64,000 nt of DNA, taken from assembly GCA_007859745.1 (NCBI GenBank), contig SMLU01000004.1, positions 124,001-188,000 on the forward strand. The letters run 5' to 3'. The notes beneath the pieces were generated by a model, which searched no databases, was not told the origin of the DNA, and saw nothing but the letters and a program-made list of their open reading frames with translations. The position numbers were made by a program, and so were the translations under genes. Source of the stretch: Phycisphaerae bacterium RAS1. Its GTDB lineage: Bacteria; Planctomycetota; Phycisphaerae; UBA1845; Fen-1342. Every line of letters begins with the position of its first letter. The first letter of the stretch is position 1. Below are positions 54,657-62,981 of this stretch, one piece after another.

Positions 54657-55067
54657 ATGTCGCGCACGGCGCTGTGGACAGCGTGCTTTCTCCTGGGCGC
54701 GATGCTCGGGGCCCTGCTGGTCGGCGGCGGCACGGGCGCCGCAGCGACGGTTGCGACCACTCAACCAAACCCAACGACGCGCACGCGGCAGCGGCTTTAT
54801 AAGCTCGTCACGTCTCGCGACAACGCGCCTGAGATCTTCAGCCACGCGCGAATGTTCCGGCAGGCGCCCTCGTGGGAGCAGAACGAGCTGCGGACGCTGC
54901 ACGTCCTCATTGAAGCGTTTGTCGCCTCCCAGTCCGACGCGACGCGACGCTCACTGCTCGACCTGCCGGAAATCGCTCGCGCCGTGCGCGTGCTCAAGCT
55001 GATGGAGGATCAGCAGCCGCAGCAGGTGGCCGCCCTCGCGGCCCGCCGCCGAACCGGGCCGCCGTAG
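54657..55067 (+). CDS. Small membrane or exported protein of an ECF operon
   Basis: The 136-residue product begins with a hydrophobic segment (ALWTACFLLGAMLGALLVGG) that could be a signal anchor. A helical basic domain with no known signature follows (RTLHVLIEAFVASQSDATRR and EIARAVRVLKLMEDQQPQQ). GGAGC lies eight bases before the ATG. Its position directly after the anti-sigma gene suggests a periplasmic sensor or regulator of that system; this is inference. Confidence 0.65.
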   Translation: MSRTALWTACFLLGAMLGALLVGGGTGAAATVATTQPNPTTRTRQRLYKLVTSRDNAPEIFSHARMFRQAPSWEQNELRTLHVLIEAFVASQSDATRRSLLDLPEIARAVRVLKLMEDQQPQQVAALAARRRTGPP

Positions 55068-55088
55068 CAGGCCGCTGAAAAAGTGATC

Positions 55089-55172
55089 CGTAGCGTCGGC
55101 CCTCCGTCGCCGACGGCGATACTCGCGCGCTTTCACACGTCGTCGGCCGCGGAGGGCCGACGCTACGGTTTC
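55089..55172. repeat. Family D inverted pair
   Basis: GTAGCGTCGGCCCTCCGTCG and its mirror GGAGGGCCGACGCTACGG flank about 40 bases between convergent genes. The layout equals 47695-47782. Confidence 0.8.
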
Positions 55173-55204
55173 GCCAACGGGCTGAAAACGCCGATTGCGC
55201 CGCT

Positions 55205-56290
55205 TCAGCGCTCAAAGACGCGCAACGTGTAGTCGGGCTCCAGCTCGAACAGGTTAGTCAGGTCGGCCCCCGCGCGACGGAATGCGAGCGACTCGACCTC
55301 ACGCCAGCCGCGACGCCCGAAGACGCGCGCATAATCGCGCCCGAAGTGCCGCGGGCCGTCGCGCCCTTCAAACTCCAGCGTACATAGTAACCGCCTGCAC
55401 ACGCGCGCCATTTCGTCGAACACCCCCTCCGCATCCGGCGCAATGCACATCAGCGTCGCCAGCGTGAACACGACGTCAAACGACCGGTCGGCGAACCCAG
55501 TCAGGACATCCTCGACCGCCCCGGTCGTGAGCGTCACACACGTCGCCAGTTCAGGGAAAAAATCACGCATCGCACGGCCGACGAGCGGATTCACGTCGAT
55601 GCCGTGCAGGTTTCGATAGCCGCAGTACATCAGGTACGCGAGATTCCGGCCGACGTTGCAGCCGGGTTCGAGAATCGCCGCGTCCAGCGGGACGCCGCGG
55701 CGAGCGATGGCGTCGGCCAGCAGCGCGCTCCAGCCGACGCGCCGCAGATACGTCCGCGGCGAGTTCTCTTCGCCGGCGCCCGCGTCGCCGCGCGACTGCC
55801 AGTATTGCCGGATCGCGGCGGGAGATGCGGTCAAGGCGGCACCCGGCTGCCGCTGGCCCGGCGCGGCGTTTCCGCCGGACGTGCAATCCAATTCCGGATA
55901 GAGCCGAAACACCTCCATCCCCATCGTCTCGAACTCTCCGCGCCGCGCCCAGAGCGCAACCTCGCAGGCGTCGCTATTGAGGATCAGCGCGGTCGCTTCC
56001 AGCGCCGCCGCCTCCGCCGGTCGCACGACACGCCAGCCGCACACGTGCGCCCCCGGCTCCGCCCGATCATCGATGAACCCCGCGATCCGCAACGGCGGGT
56101 CGTAGAGCGCGGATAGCACTCTCAGCGTGTGTCGCCCCGCACCAAGCAGCGCTGCCGTGCGATGCCCGCGCCGCGCCGCCAGGGCCAGCGCGTGCCGCAT
56201 CCGCTCCGCCGCGTCAATCGGAGCAGCGGCGGTTTTTGCGCCCGCCGCTGTGCGAGTCGTGGCGGATTCCGTTACGGAAAGATCGAGCAT
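55205..56290 (-). CDS. SAM-dependent methyltransferase with N-terminal nucleotide-binding-like domain
   Basis: The 361-residue protein is two-part. The first 120 residues resemble the N-terminal fold of sugar acyltransferases or CoA-binding-like domains (RTAALLGAGRHTLRVLSAL and LRIAGFIDDRAEPGAHVCGW). The C-terminal part is a class I methyltransferase (AAILEPGCNVGRNLAYLMYCGYRNLHGIDVNPLV, SFDVVFTLATLMCI). It faces the glycan cluster and may methylate a surface sugar. Substrate unknown. Confidence 0.78.
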   Translation of the reverse strand: MLDLSVTESATTRTAAGAKTAAAPIDAAERMRHALALAARRGHRTAALLGAGRHTLRVLSALYDPPLRIAGFIDDRAEPGAHVCGWRVVRPAEAAALEATALILNSDACEVALWARRGEFETMGMEVFRLYPELDCTSGGNAAPGQRQPGAALTASPAAIRQYWQSRGDAGAGEENSPRTYLRRVGWSALLADAIARRGVPLDAAILEPGCNVGRNLAYLMYCGYRNLHGIDVNPLVGRAMRDFFPELATCVTLTTGAVEDVLTGFADRSFDVVFTLATLMCIAPDAEGVFDEMARVCRRLLCTLEFEGRDGPRHFGRDYARVFGRRGWREVESLAFRRAGADLTNLFELEPDYTLRVFER

Positions 56291-56328
56291 GGTTCGTTCT
56301 CGCTGCGGGCCCGCGGTGCTTCCGCCGG

Positions 56329-56425
56329 ACTACGGCCGGCACGGGGACCGGCCGCTACCGACCACGGCCGGCACGGGGACCGGCCGCTACCGACTACGGC
56401 CGGCGCGGGGGCCGGCCGCTACCGG
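56329..56425. repeat. Family C tandem palindromes, three copies
   Basis: CGGCCGGCACGGGGACCGGC is repeated three times with a period of about 32 bases, the third copy with CGCGGGGGCC. It lies between the divergent methyltransferase and glycosyltransferase genes. The flanking bases of the 56291-56548 gap hold nothing else recognised. Confidence 0.8.
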
Positions 56426-56548
56426 CACGTTCCCACGTTCCCACGTTCCTCGTTCTCAGGCGCGCGCCAGGCCCGCGCCGATAAAGATGTCAGTCTTCAT
56501 GTCTGATCGGCCGGCCTGCGGTACGGACGTGAAGGCCGGGAGCGCGCG

Positions 56549-57568
56549 ATGCCGCTGGCCACATTCGTCATTCCCACCAGCCGCCCGCCGCAGCAGCTCA
56601 TCGCCTGTCTTGACGCCATCGCCAAGCTGGAACTCGACCCGCAGGACTTGCAGGTGGCGGCCGTAATCAACGGCGTGCTCGCGCCGCGCGACTTCGGCCG
56701 TTCCTACCCGTTCCAACTCGTGGTCGAGTCGATCGCCCAGCCCAACATTTCCGCCGCCAAGAACCGCGCGCTCCAGCACGCTCGCGGCGAGTGGGTGTTT
56801 CTGATCAATGACGACACGTATGTCCAGCCGGACTTCGTGCGGATGCACCTGGAGATGCACGAGCGTCTGAGCCGCCCGGCGATGGTGCTGGGCCGTTCGA
56901 TATGGAAGACCTGGGCGGACCAGACGATCTTTGACCGCCTGGTCGCCGAGACGTCGATGATCTTTTTTTATGACCGGCTCCAGCCCGGCCGGCCTTACAA
57001 CTTCCGGCACGCCTGGAACCTCAACCTGTCGGTGCGGCGGCGTTATTTGGAGGCCATGCCGTTCGACGAGCAGCTCAGCCCCATGTTCTATGAGGACATC
57101 GAGTGGGCCTACCGCGTGCAGCAGGTGTTCGAGCTGGACGTGTACTACGCGCCCGACGCGATCTCGCTGCACGACCATCGCTACACGCTGGACGGCTATC
57201 TCAATCGAGAGGTCAACATGGGACAGGCCGCGCCGCGGCTGTGGCGCGCCAATCCGGATTGCTTTCGCGCGGTGTACGGGGCCGACCTGGACGCCGCGTA
57301 TCTCGACTACTGCCGCGCGTACATCGAGCGCGACGGCCGATCGGACGAATCGCTGCAGCTTCTTCGCGAACTGACGGCGCGGCCGGCGGCGGCGCTCTCC
57401 GGCACGCCGCAAGAACAGATGCTACAGCTTCAGTTGCTCTATCAGGCGCACCTGCCGCTGAAACGCCGCGCATTTCGGCGCGGGCTGCTGGACGCGATGC
57501 ACGCGACGGCGCTGAACGTGGAACCCGACGCGGAGCCCGCCGCCGCGGTCTTCGAGGAGACGATCTGA
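56549..57568 (+). CDS. Family 2 glycosyltransferase
   Basis: The 339-residue protein has the GT-A fold signature: ATFVIPTSRPPQQLIACLDAI, NISAAKNRALQHARGEWVFLINDD with the metal-binding DD pair, and a late acidic motif FYEDIEWAYR that usually provides the catalytic base. GGGAG precedes the ATG. It is immediately followed by the pseB-like gene (no gap). It likely transfers a sugar onto a surface polysaccharide or glycoprotein. Acceptor unknown. Confidence 0.85.
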   Translation: MPLATFVIPTSRPPQQLIACLDAIAKLELDPQDLQVAAVINGVLAPRDFGRSYPFQLVVESIAQPNISAAKNRALQHARGEWVFLINDDTYVQPDFVRMHLEMHERLSRPAMVLGRSIWKTWADQTIFDRLVAETSMIFFYDRLQPGRPYNFRHAWNLNLSVRRRYLEAMPFDEQLSPMFYEDIEWAYRVQQVFELDVYYAPDAISLHDHRYTLDGYLNREVNMGQAAPRLWRANPDCFRAVYGADLDAAYLDYCRAYIERDGRSDESLQLLRELTARPAAALSGTPQEQMLQLQLLYQAHLPLKRRAFRRGLLDAMHATALNVEPDAEPAAAVFEETI

Positions 57569-58651
57569 ATGAACTGGGGCAACGCGACGGTGCTGATCAC
57601 GGGCGGAACCGGCTCTTTCGGCCGACACTTCGCCGCCGTTTTGCTGGCCGAGCAGCGCCCGGCCAAGGTCATCATCTACAGCCGCGACGAGTGCAAACAG
57701 CACGACATGCGCATCGGCGGCTTTGATGGTCCCAGCCTGCGCTACTTCATCGGCGACGTACGCGACGCCGAGCGGTTGCGGCGGGCGATGCGCGGCGTGG
57801 ACGTCGTCGTTCACGCGGCGGCGCTGAAGCAGGTGCCGGCCTGCGAGTACAACCCGATGGAGGCGGTGGCGACGAACATCACCGGGGCGCGGAACGTCAT
57901 TGACGCAGCCCTGGACTGCCGCGTTTCGCGTGTGCTGGCGCTGTCCACCGACAAGGCCACCGAGCCGATCAACATCTATGGCGCCACCAAGCTTGTCGCC
58001 GAGAAACTCTTCGTGCACGCCAACGTCTACAGCGGCGACGGCTCGACCACATTTGCCTGCGTGCGCTACGGCAACGTGCTGGGCAGCCGCGGAAGCGTCG
58101 TGCCGCTCTTTCGCGAGCAGCGCAAGACGGGAACGCTGACGATCACCGACGGCCGCATGACGCGCTTCTGGATGACGCTCGACCAGGGCGTGCGCTTCGT
58201 GATCTCGTGCGTCGAGCGCATGCACGGCGGCGAGGTGTTCATTCCGCGCCTGCCGAGCATGAAGCTGGTCGACCTGGCCCGCGCGATCGCGCCCGAATGC
58301 CGGATGAACTTCATCGGCATCCGCCCCGGCGAGAAGCTGCACGAGTCGCTGCTCTCTGAGGACGAAGCCCGCATGGCCCGCGAGCTTTCCGACCGCTTCG
58401 TGATGCTGCCGGCCGACCCGCACTGGTCACGCGGCGTGTGGGAGAAGCTCGGCCCGCCGCCGCCGGAGGGCTTCTCGTATCGCAGCGACAACAACGCGGA
58501 CTGGCTGACGGGGCCGCAGATTCTGGAGCTGATCGAAGAGTCGCCGTCGCCGGACGTGCCGGCCGTCACCGCAAGCGTGGCGACGAGGTTCGTGGCGAGT
58601 CAGGAGAACGCACACGTTTTGCAGCCGGCGACCGTCGGCGTCGCCTCCTGA
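57569..58651 (+). CDS. pseB: UDP-GlcNAc 4,6-dehydratase (inverting) PseB-like
   Basis: PseB is the first enzyme of pseudaminic acid synthesis: it dehydrates and epimerises UDP-GlcNAc to a 4-keto-6-deoxy sugar using bound NADP. The 360 residues show the Rossmann motif TGGTGSFG, RDVRDAERL region, HAAALKQVPACEYNP, STDKATEPINIYGATKLVAEK with the SDR Tyr-x3-Lys, and RYGNVLGSRGSVVPLF. The length is close to PseB/FlaA1; a C-terminal extension of about 25 residues is poorly conserved. The neighbouring methylase and SpsF-like enzyme support a nonulosonic-acid pathway, though pseC, pseH, pseG and pseI are not in the window. Confidence 0.88.
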   Translation: MNWGNATVLITGGTGSFGRHFAAVLLAEQRPAKVIIYSRDECKQHDMRIGGFDGPSLRYFIGDVRDAERLRRAMRGVDVVVHAAALKQVPACEYNPMEAVATNITGARNVIDAALDCRVSRVLALSTDKATEPINIYGATKLVAEKLFVHANVYSGDGSTTFACVRYGNVLGSRGSVVPLFREQRKTGTLTITDGRMTRFWMTLDQGVRFVISCVERMHGGEVFIPRLPSMKLVDLARAIAPECRMNFIGIRPGEKLHESLLSEDEARMARELSDRFVMLPADPHWSRGVWEKLGPPPPEGFSYRSDNNADWLTGPQILELIEESPSPDVPAVTASVATRFVASQENAHVLQPATVGVAS

Positions 58652-58689
58652 GCGCGGCTGGTGCGGGCGCTCGAGCCGGTGAACTTTTC

Positions 58690-58756
58690 GGGTGGAACGG
58701 GCATCTTGCCCGTTCCTGAGGCCGCCGGGACGGGCGAGACGCCCGTCCCACCCTGG
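58690..58756. repeat. Family H paired hairpins
   Basis: GGTGGAACGGGCATCTTGCC with CCGTT, then GGGACGGGCGAGACGCCCGT with CCCACC, form two adjacent hairpins whose outer GGTGG/CCACC ends also pair. They lie between pseB and the methylase gene. Confidence 0.7.
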
Positions 58757-58796
58757 GTGACGAGCACGCCGCCCAACGGAAAGGACTGATGCGATC

Positions 58797-59465
58797 ATGA
58801 GCAAGCAACTGTGCGTCTGGCAAGGCGACTTTGGCGTCGCCTACACCGACCGCAACGTCGTTGACTGGCACACGCGGTTTGACGCCTTCCGCCGCATTCT
58901 GAAGGGCGCGGCGATCAGCAGCGTGCTGGAAGTCGGCTGCAACCGCGGCCACAACCTGGTGGCGCTGCGCGAGCTGCTCGGCCCCGAGGTGGAATACACC
59001 GGCGTCGAACCGAACGCCTACGCCCGCGGCATCGCAAGGCAGTGCGATCCCGAAATCCGAGTCGTGGAGGGGGACGTGTTCTCGCTGCCGTTCGACAACG
59101 GGCAGTTTGATCTCGTGCTGACCTCGTGCGTCCTGATTCACATTCGCGCAGAAGACCTGGAAACCGCGATGCGCGAGCTGCACCGCGTGTGCGGGCGGTA
59201 CCTGCTGTCGATCGAATATCCGGCCGACCGCGAGACCGTGATCCACTACCGCGGCCACGACGATCTGCTGTGGAAGCGCGATTTCCTGATGCACTTCCGC
59301 GCGGCGCAGCCCGATCTGCAACTCGTGAGCAGCGGCAACCTCGGGCCGGACGACGGATTCGACGTCTGTCGCTGGTGGCTCATGGAAAAGCCCGACGCCG
59401 CCGCGGCCGACCGCGTCTCAAAGCGAAAAGAAGAGATCGGCGCCGTCGGCGTCCCGCTCTGGTGA
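58797..59465 (+). CDS. Pseudaminic acid biosynthesis-associated methylase
   Basis: The 222-residue class I methyltransferase has SVLEVGCNRGHNLVALREL (SAM-binding loop), EYTGVEPNAYARGIA and FDLVLTSCVLIHI. The opening WQGDFGVAYTDRN and the overall length fit a methylase family found in pseudaminic-acid gene clusters. It probably methylates a nonulosonic acid or its precursor. A spaced AAGGA precedes the ATG. Confidence 0.83.
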   Translation: MSKQLCVWQGDFGVAYTDRNVVDWHTRFDAFRRILKGAAISSVLEVGCNRGHNLVALRELLGPEVEYTGVEPNAYARGIARQCDPEIRVVEGDVFSLPFDNGQFDLVLTSCVLIHIRAEDLETAMRELHRVCGRYLLSIEYPADRETVIHYRGHDDLLWKRDFLMHFRAAQPDLQLVSSGNLGPDDGFDVCRWWLMEKPDAAAADRVSKRKEEIGAVGVPLW

Positions 59466-59507
59466 GTCCCGGACGGCAAGCCCGACGCGGTCTGAAGGAG
59501 TGTTGAC

Positions 59508-60242
59508 ATGAAAATCGTCGCCACCATCGAAGCCCGAATGGGCTCCAGCCGCCTGCCCGGCAAATCGCTGACGCCCATCCTCGGCCGGCCGATGCTTGAA
59601 CTGCTGATCGAACGCCTCCGCCGTTCGCGTCGCGTGCAGCAGGTCGTCGTCGCCACCACGACGGCGCCCGAGGACGCCGTCATTCAAGGGCTGGCCCAGA
59701 AGCTCGAAGTCGGCTGCTTCCGCGGCAGCTCCGATGACGTGCTCGACCGCGTCCTGCAGGCCGCGACGCGCCACAAGGCCGACCTGATCGTCGAGATCAC
59801 CGGCGACTGCCCGCTGATCGACCCGCAGATCGTGGACCAGGTGGTCGAGACGTTCCTGCGCGGCGAGTACGACTACGTCAGCAACACGCTGCAGCGCACT
59901 TACCCGCGCGGCCTCGACACGCAGGTCTTCCCCACCCGCGTGCTGGCCGAAGTCGCCGCGCTCACGCAGGACCCGGCCGACCGCGAGCACGTTTCGCTCT
60001 ACATCTATGAGCACCCCGAGCGCTACCGCCTCGGCAACGTCGCCGCTCCCGCTGAGCTGCACAATCCCGACATGCGCTGGACGGTCGACACGCCCGAAGA
60101 CCTGGCGCTGATCACGTCGATCTACGAGCGGCTGTACCGGAAGAACCCGGGCTTTGCGTCGACCGACGTCATGAACCTGCTGAACACCGACCGGAACCTT
60201 GCGAGCACCAATGCCCACGTGCGCCAGAAGCCCGTCCGTTGA
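59508..60242 (+). CDS. SpsF-like cytidylyltransferase family protein
   Basis: The 244-residue protein matches the spore-coat polysaccharide F/CMP-sugar synthetase-like group. Signatures are the nucleotide-binding ATIEARMGSSRLPGKSL, VVVATTTAPEDAVI, EITGDCPLIDPQIVDQV and the C-terminal RWTVDTPEDLALI. GAAGGAG lies eight bases upstream. In nonulosonic-acid clusters such enzymes usually supply an activated sugar. The final 32 bases overlap the next gene, implying translational coupling. Confidence 0.85.
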   Translation: MKIVATIEARMGSSRLPGKSLTPILGRPMLELLIERLRRSRRVQQVVVATTTAPEDAVIQGLAQKLEVGCFRGSSDDVLDRVLQAATRHKADLIVEITGDCPLIDPQIVDQVVETFLRGEYDYVSNTLQRTYPRGLDTQVFPTRVLAEVAALTQDPADREHVSLYIYEHPERYRLGNVAAPAELHNPDMRWTVDTPEDLALITSIYERLYRKNPGFASTDVMNLLNTDRNLASTNAHVRQKPVR

Positions 60243-61248
60243 AACCGGCCTCTATCGAGCCGCCGTCGTCGGCTGCGGCCGCATCGGCTGCGGCTTCGAT
60301 GACGATTCGCGACGCGGCTATGTCGCCAGCCACGCCGGCGCGCTGCATCGCAGCCCGCGCTTCGAGCTGGCGGCGCTGTGCGACGTCGATTTCGACCGCG
60401 TGCGGCAGTACTCCGAGAAACTCGGCGTCGAGGGCCGCTATCGCGATTTCCGCGTGCTGCTGGACGAGGAATCGCCGGACCTGCTCTCCGTCTGCACGCA
60501 CGCCGACACGCATGAGCAGATCGTCGTCACCGCGGCGGACGCGGGCGTGAGGGCGATCCTGTGTGAAAAGCCGCTCGCTCCGACGCTGGACGCGGCTGAT
60601 CGCATGATCCGCGCCTGCCAGCAGCGCGGCGCCCTGCTGTTCACCGGCCATCAGCGGCGCTTCGACCCGGCCCACCGCGCCGCGGCCGATGCGCTGCGCA
60701 CCGGCGCGCTGGGAAGCGTGCAGCAGGTCACCTGCTACTACACCGCCGGCATTCACAACACCGGAACGCACCTGCTGGACCTCTTGCGGCTGCTTTTCGG
60801 CGATGCGCTCTGGGTGCAGGGCGCCTACAGCCATGCCGCCGCGCCCGACCCGCGCGATCCGAACATCGATGCGATCATCGCGTTCGAGCACGCTCCGCGC
60901 GTGGTGCTCTCCGCTTGCGACGTGCGGCATTACACGGTTTTCGAGGTGGATGTGCTCGCAGCCGAGGGCCGGCTGCGGATTGGCTCGCACGGTTTCGACT
61001 TCGAGTTCGAAGCTGCGGCGCCGCATCCGCGCTTTTCAGGCTATCGCGGACTGGAGCGGACGAGTGCGCCGTTTGAGGTCGACAGCCCGCGCGAGTTCCT
61101 GTTGGCGACGATGGACCACATCGCCGCCTGCCTCGACGGCCAGGCGACGCCCTGCTCGACCGGCGTCGACGGCCGCATGGCGTTGGAGTTGATCCTCGCG
61201 CTGAAGGAGTCAGCCGACCACGGCGGCAGGACGATCAGCCTGCCGTAG
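60211..61248 (+). CDS. Gfo/Idh/MocA-family NAD(P)-dependent oxidoreductase
   Basis: The ATG at 60211 gives 345 residues; a TTG at 60199 would add four. The N-terminal Rossmann domain has RAAVVGCGRIGCGFDDD and then LLSVCTHADTHEQIV. The family motif EKP is present (AILCEKPLAPTL), as are HQRRFDPAHR and HNTGTHLLDLLRLL with the likely catalytic His. It likely oxidises or epimerises a sugar or inositol-type intermediate for the aminotransferase that follows. Confidence 0.85.
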   Translation: MPTCARSPSVETGLYRAAVVGCGRIGCGFDDDSRRGYVASHAGALHRSPRFELAALCDVDFDRVRQYSEKLGVEGRYRDFRVLLDEESPDLLSVCTHADTHEQIVVTAADAGVRAILCEKPLAPTLDAADRMIRACQQRGALLFTGHQRRFDPAHRAAADALRTGALGSVQQVTCYYTAGIHNTGTHLLDLLRLLFGDALWVQGAYSHAAAPDPRDPNIDAIIAFEHAPRVVLSACDVRHYTVFEVDVLAAEGRLRIGSHGFDFEFEAAAPHPRFSGYRGLERTSAPFEVDSPREFLLATMDHIAACLDGQATPCSTGVDGRMALELILALKESADHGGRTISLP

Positions 61249-61254
61249 CGTCCG

Positions 61255-61335
61255 ACTTCGTAGCGTCCGACCTCCGAGTCGGACGACCGTAGCGTCCGAC
61301 TTCGTAGCGTCCGACCTCCGAGTCGGACGCCGGCC
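61255..61335. repeat. Family D tandem palindromes
   Basis: CGTAGCGTCCGACTTCGTAG and CGTCCGACCTCCGAGTCGGA occur twice in tandem directly after the oxidoreductase stop. This is the subfamily also seen inside valS and the giant protein gene. Confidence 0.8.
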
Positions 61336-61338
61336 GGC

Positions 61339-61463
61339 GAAATGCGAATGGCAAAATGGAAAATGAGAAATGGAAAACTGAAAACGAGAAGATGCCGCGT
61401 GGCCGACCGTTCCCGGCGTTTTCCATCTCCCATTTTTGATTTCTGATTTTTGATTGTTTTTCT
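61339..61463. repeat. Family W hairpin of reiterated words (AAATGG type)
   Basis: AAAATGGAAAATGAGAAATG-type words on the left are mirrored by CATCTCCCATTTTTGATTTC on the right. The stretch is strikingly AT-rich for this chromosome. It lies just upstream of the aminotransferase gene. Confidence 0.65.
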
Positions 61464-61498
61464 TGCGCGCGGACGCGCGACAACGTCAAGGTGCCTTA

Positions 61499-62869
61499 AT
61501 GAACGACTCGCCCCAGAAACTCGCCCTCCTCGGCGGCCCGAAAACGCGACACACTCCCTTCCCGCCGCATCCGGTGATCGGCAAAGAGGAGAAACAGGCC
61601 GTCCTCGACGTGTTGAGCCGCGGCAAGCTCTCCACGTTCCTCGCCGTTCCGGGCGAGTACTTCAACGGCGGCGCAGAGATTCGGCGCTTCGAGCGCGAGT
61701 TCGCCGACTATCACGGCGTGCGCTTCGCGGTCGCGTTCAATTCGGCGACCGCCGCGCTTCACGCCGCCGTCGCCGCCGTCGGCGTGCAGCCCGGGGAGGA
61801 AGTCATCGTTCCGCCCTACACATTCACGTCGACCGCCACGTGCGCGTTGATGCACAACGCCATCCCCGTCTTCGCGGACATCGACGATACGTACTTCTGC
61901 CTCGACCCCGCCGCCGTCGCGCGCAGCGTCAGCCCGCTGACGCGCGCCCTGATCCCGGTGCACCTCTTCGGCGGCACGGCGGATATGGACGGCTTGCTGG
62001 CGGTCGCCCGCAAACACAACCTGAAAGTGATCGAAGACTGCGCCCAAGCCCCCGGCGCCGAGTACCGCGGCCGAAAGGTCGGCGCCATCGGCGACTGTGG
62101 CGTCTTCAGCTTTACCGAGTCAAAGACGATCACCAGCGGCGAAGGCGGCATGCTCATCACCAGCGACGAGCAGATCGCCGAAGTCGTCCGCATGGTCCGA
62201 AACCACGGCGAGATCATCCTCGACGGCCAGAAGGAACGCACCTACCGCTCGACGATCCTCGGCTGGAACTACCGCATGACCGAGATGGACGCCGCGCTGG
62301 GTCGCGTGCAGTTCGGACGGCTCGACACGCTCAACGCGGTCCGCCGCGATCTATGCGGCTACCTCTCGCGGCAGCTTTCCGGCCTGCCCGGCCTGACGCC
62401 GCCGGCGGTTCGAGCCGATTGCACGCATGGGTTCTACCTGTACGCGATGAAATTCGACCCCGCCACGGCTGGCATCTCGCGTAGCCAGTTCCTGCACGCG
62501 GTCCAGGCGGAGGGGTTGCCGATCGCCGCCGGCTATGTGCGGCCGCTCTACCTGAATCCAATCTACCAGGAGAACCGCGCCGCGGCGTTCGCGTTCTACC
62601 GCGGCCAGGCGCGCTATGAGAAGGGCCTTTGTGCGGTGACCGAGCGCATGCACGAGCAGGAGCTGCTGACCTTGAGCGTGCTGCGCGCCCCGGCGACGCG
62701 CGCGGACGTGGATGACTTCGTGGCCGCGTTCAAAAAAGTGCTCGGCGGCGCCGCCGAGATTCGCAACGCCGGCACGATCGAAACGTTGCAGGGAAGCGCG
62801 AGACACGCGCCCGGGCCCGCGCCTGCGAAGCTCTTTCCGAGCCGCGACCGTGAGGGAGCGGTGGCTTAA
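61499..62869 (+). CDS. DegT/DnrJ/EryC1/StrS sugar aminotransferase
   Basis: The 456-residue PLP enzyme opens with KLALLGGPKTRHTPFPPHPVIGKEE and shows FNSATAALHAAV, VIVPPYTFTSTATCA, VIEDCAQAPGAEYRG and FSFTESKTITSGEGGML, whose Lys carries PLP. NYRMTEMDAALGRVQ follows. Such enzymes aminate keto sugars or keto-inositols, in line with the preceding oxidoreductase. The C-terminus departs from the family at about AGTIETLQ. The last ten residues (PSRDREGAVA) and the TAA stop are read from a family A palindrome. Confidence 0.88.
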   Translation: MNDSPQKLALLGGPKTRHTPFPPHPVIGKEEKQAVLDVLSRGKLSTFLAVPGEYFNGGAEIRRFEREFADYHGVRFAVAFNSATAALHAAVAAVGVQPGEEVIVPPYTFTSTATCALMHNAIPVFADIDDTYFCLDPAAVARSVSPLTRALIPVHLFGGTADMDGLLAVARKHNLKVIEDCAQAPGAEYRGRKVGAIGDCGVFSFTESKTITSGEGGMLITSDEQIAEVVRMVRNHGEIILDGQKERTYRSTILGWNYRMTEMDAALGRVQFGRLDTLNAVRRDLCGYLSRQLSGLPGLTPPAVRADCTHGFYLYAMKFDPATAGISRSQFLHAVQAEGLPIAAGYVRPLYLNPIYQENRAAAFAFYRGQARYEKGLCAVTERMHEQELLTLSVLRAPATRADVDDFVAAFKKVLGGAAEIRNAGTIETLQGSARHAPGPAPAKLFPSRDREGAVA

Positions 62870-62971
62870 GAACCGCTTGCTGACGCGCGCGGCTCGGATC
62901 AAACGCGTTCCGAGCCGCGACCGTGAGGGAGCGGTGGCTTAAGAACCGCTTGCTGACGCGCGCGGCTCGGA
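62836..62971. repeat. Family A, two tandem complete units
   Basis: Two near-identical units of about 62 bases each join a left arm (CCGAGCCGCGACCGTGAGGG) to a right arm (GACGCGCGCGGCTCGGA) through GGTGGCTTAAGAACC. Each unit folds as one long hairpin. These are the cleanest complete copies of family A in the window and define its unit. Confidence 0.85.
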
Positions 62972-62981
62972 CGGGACAAAC

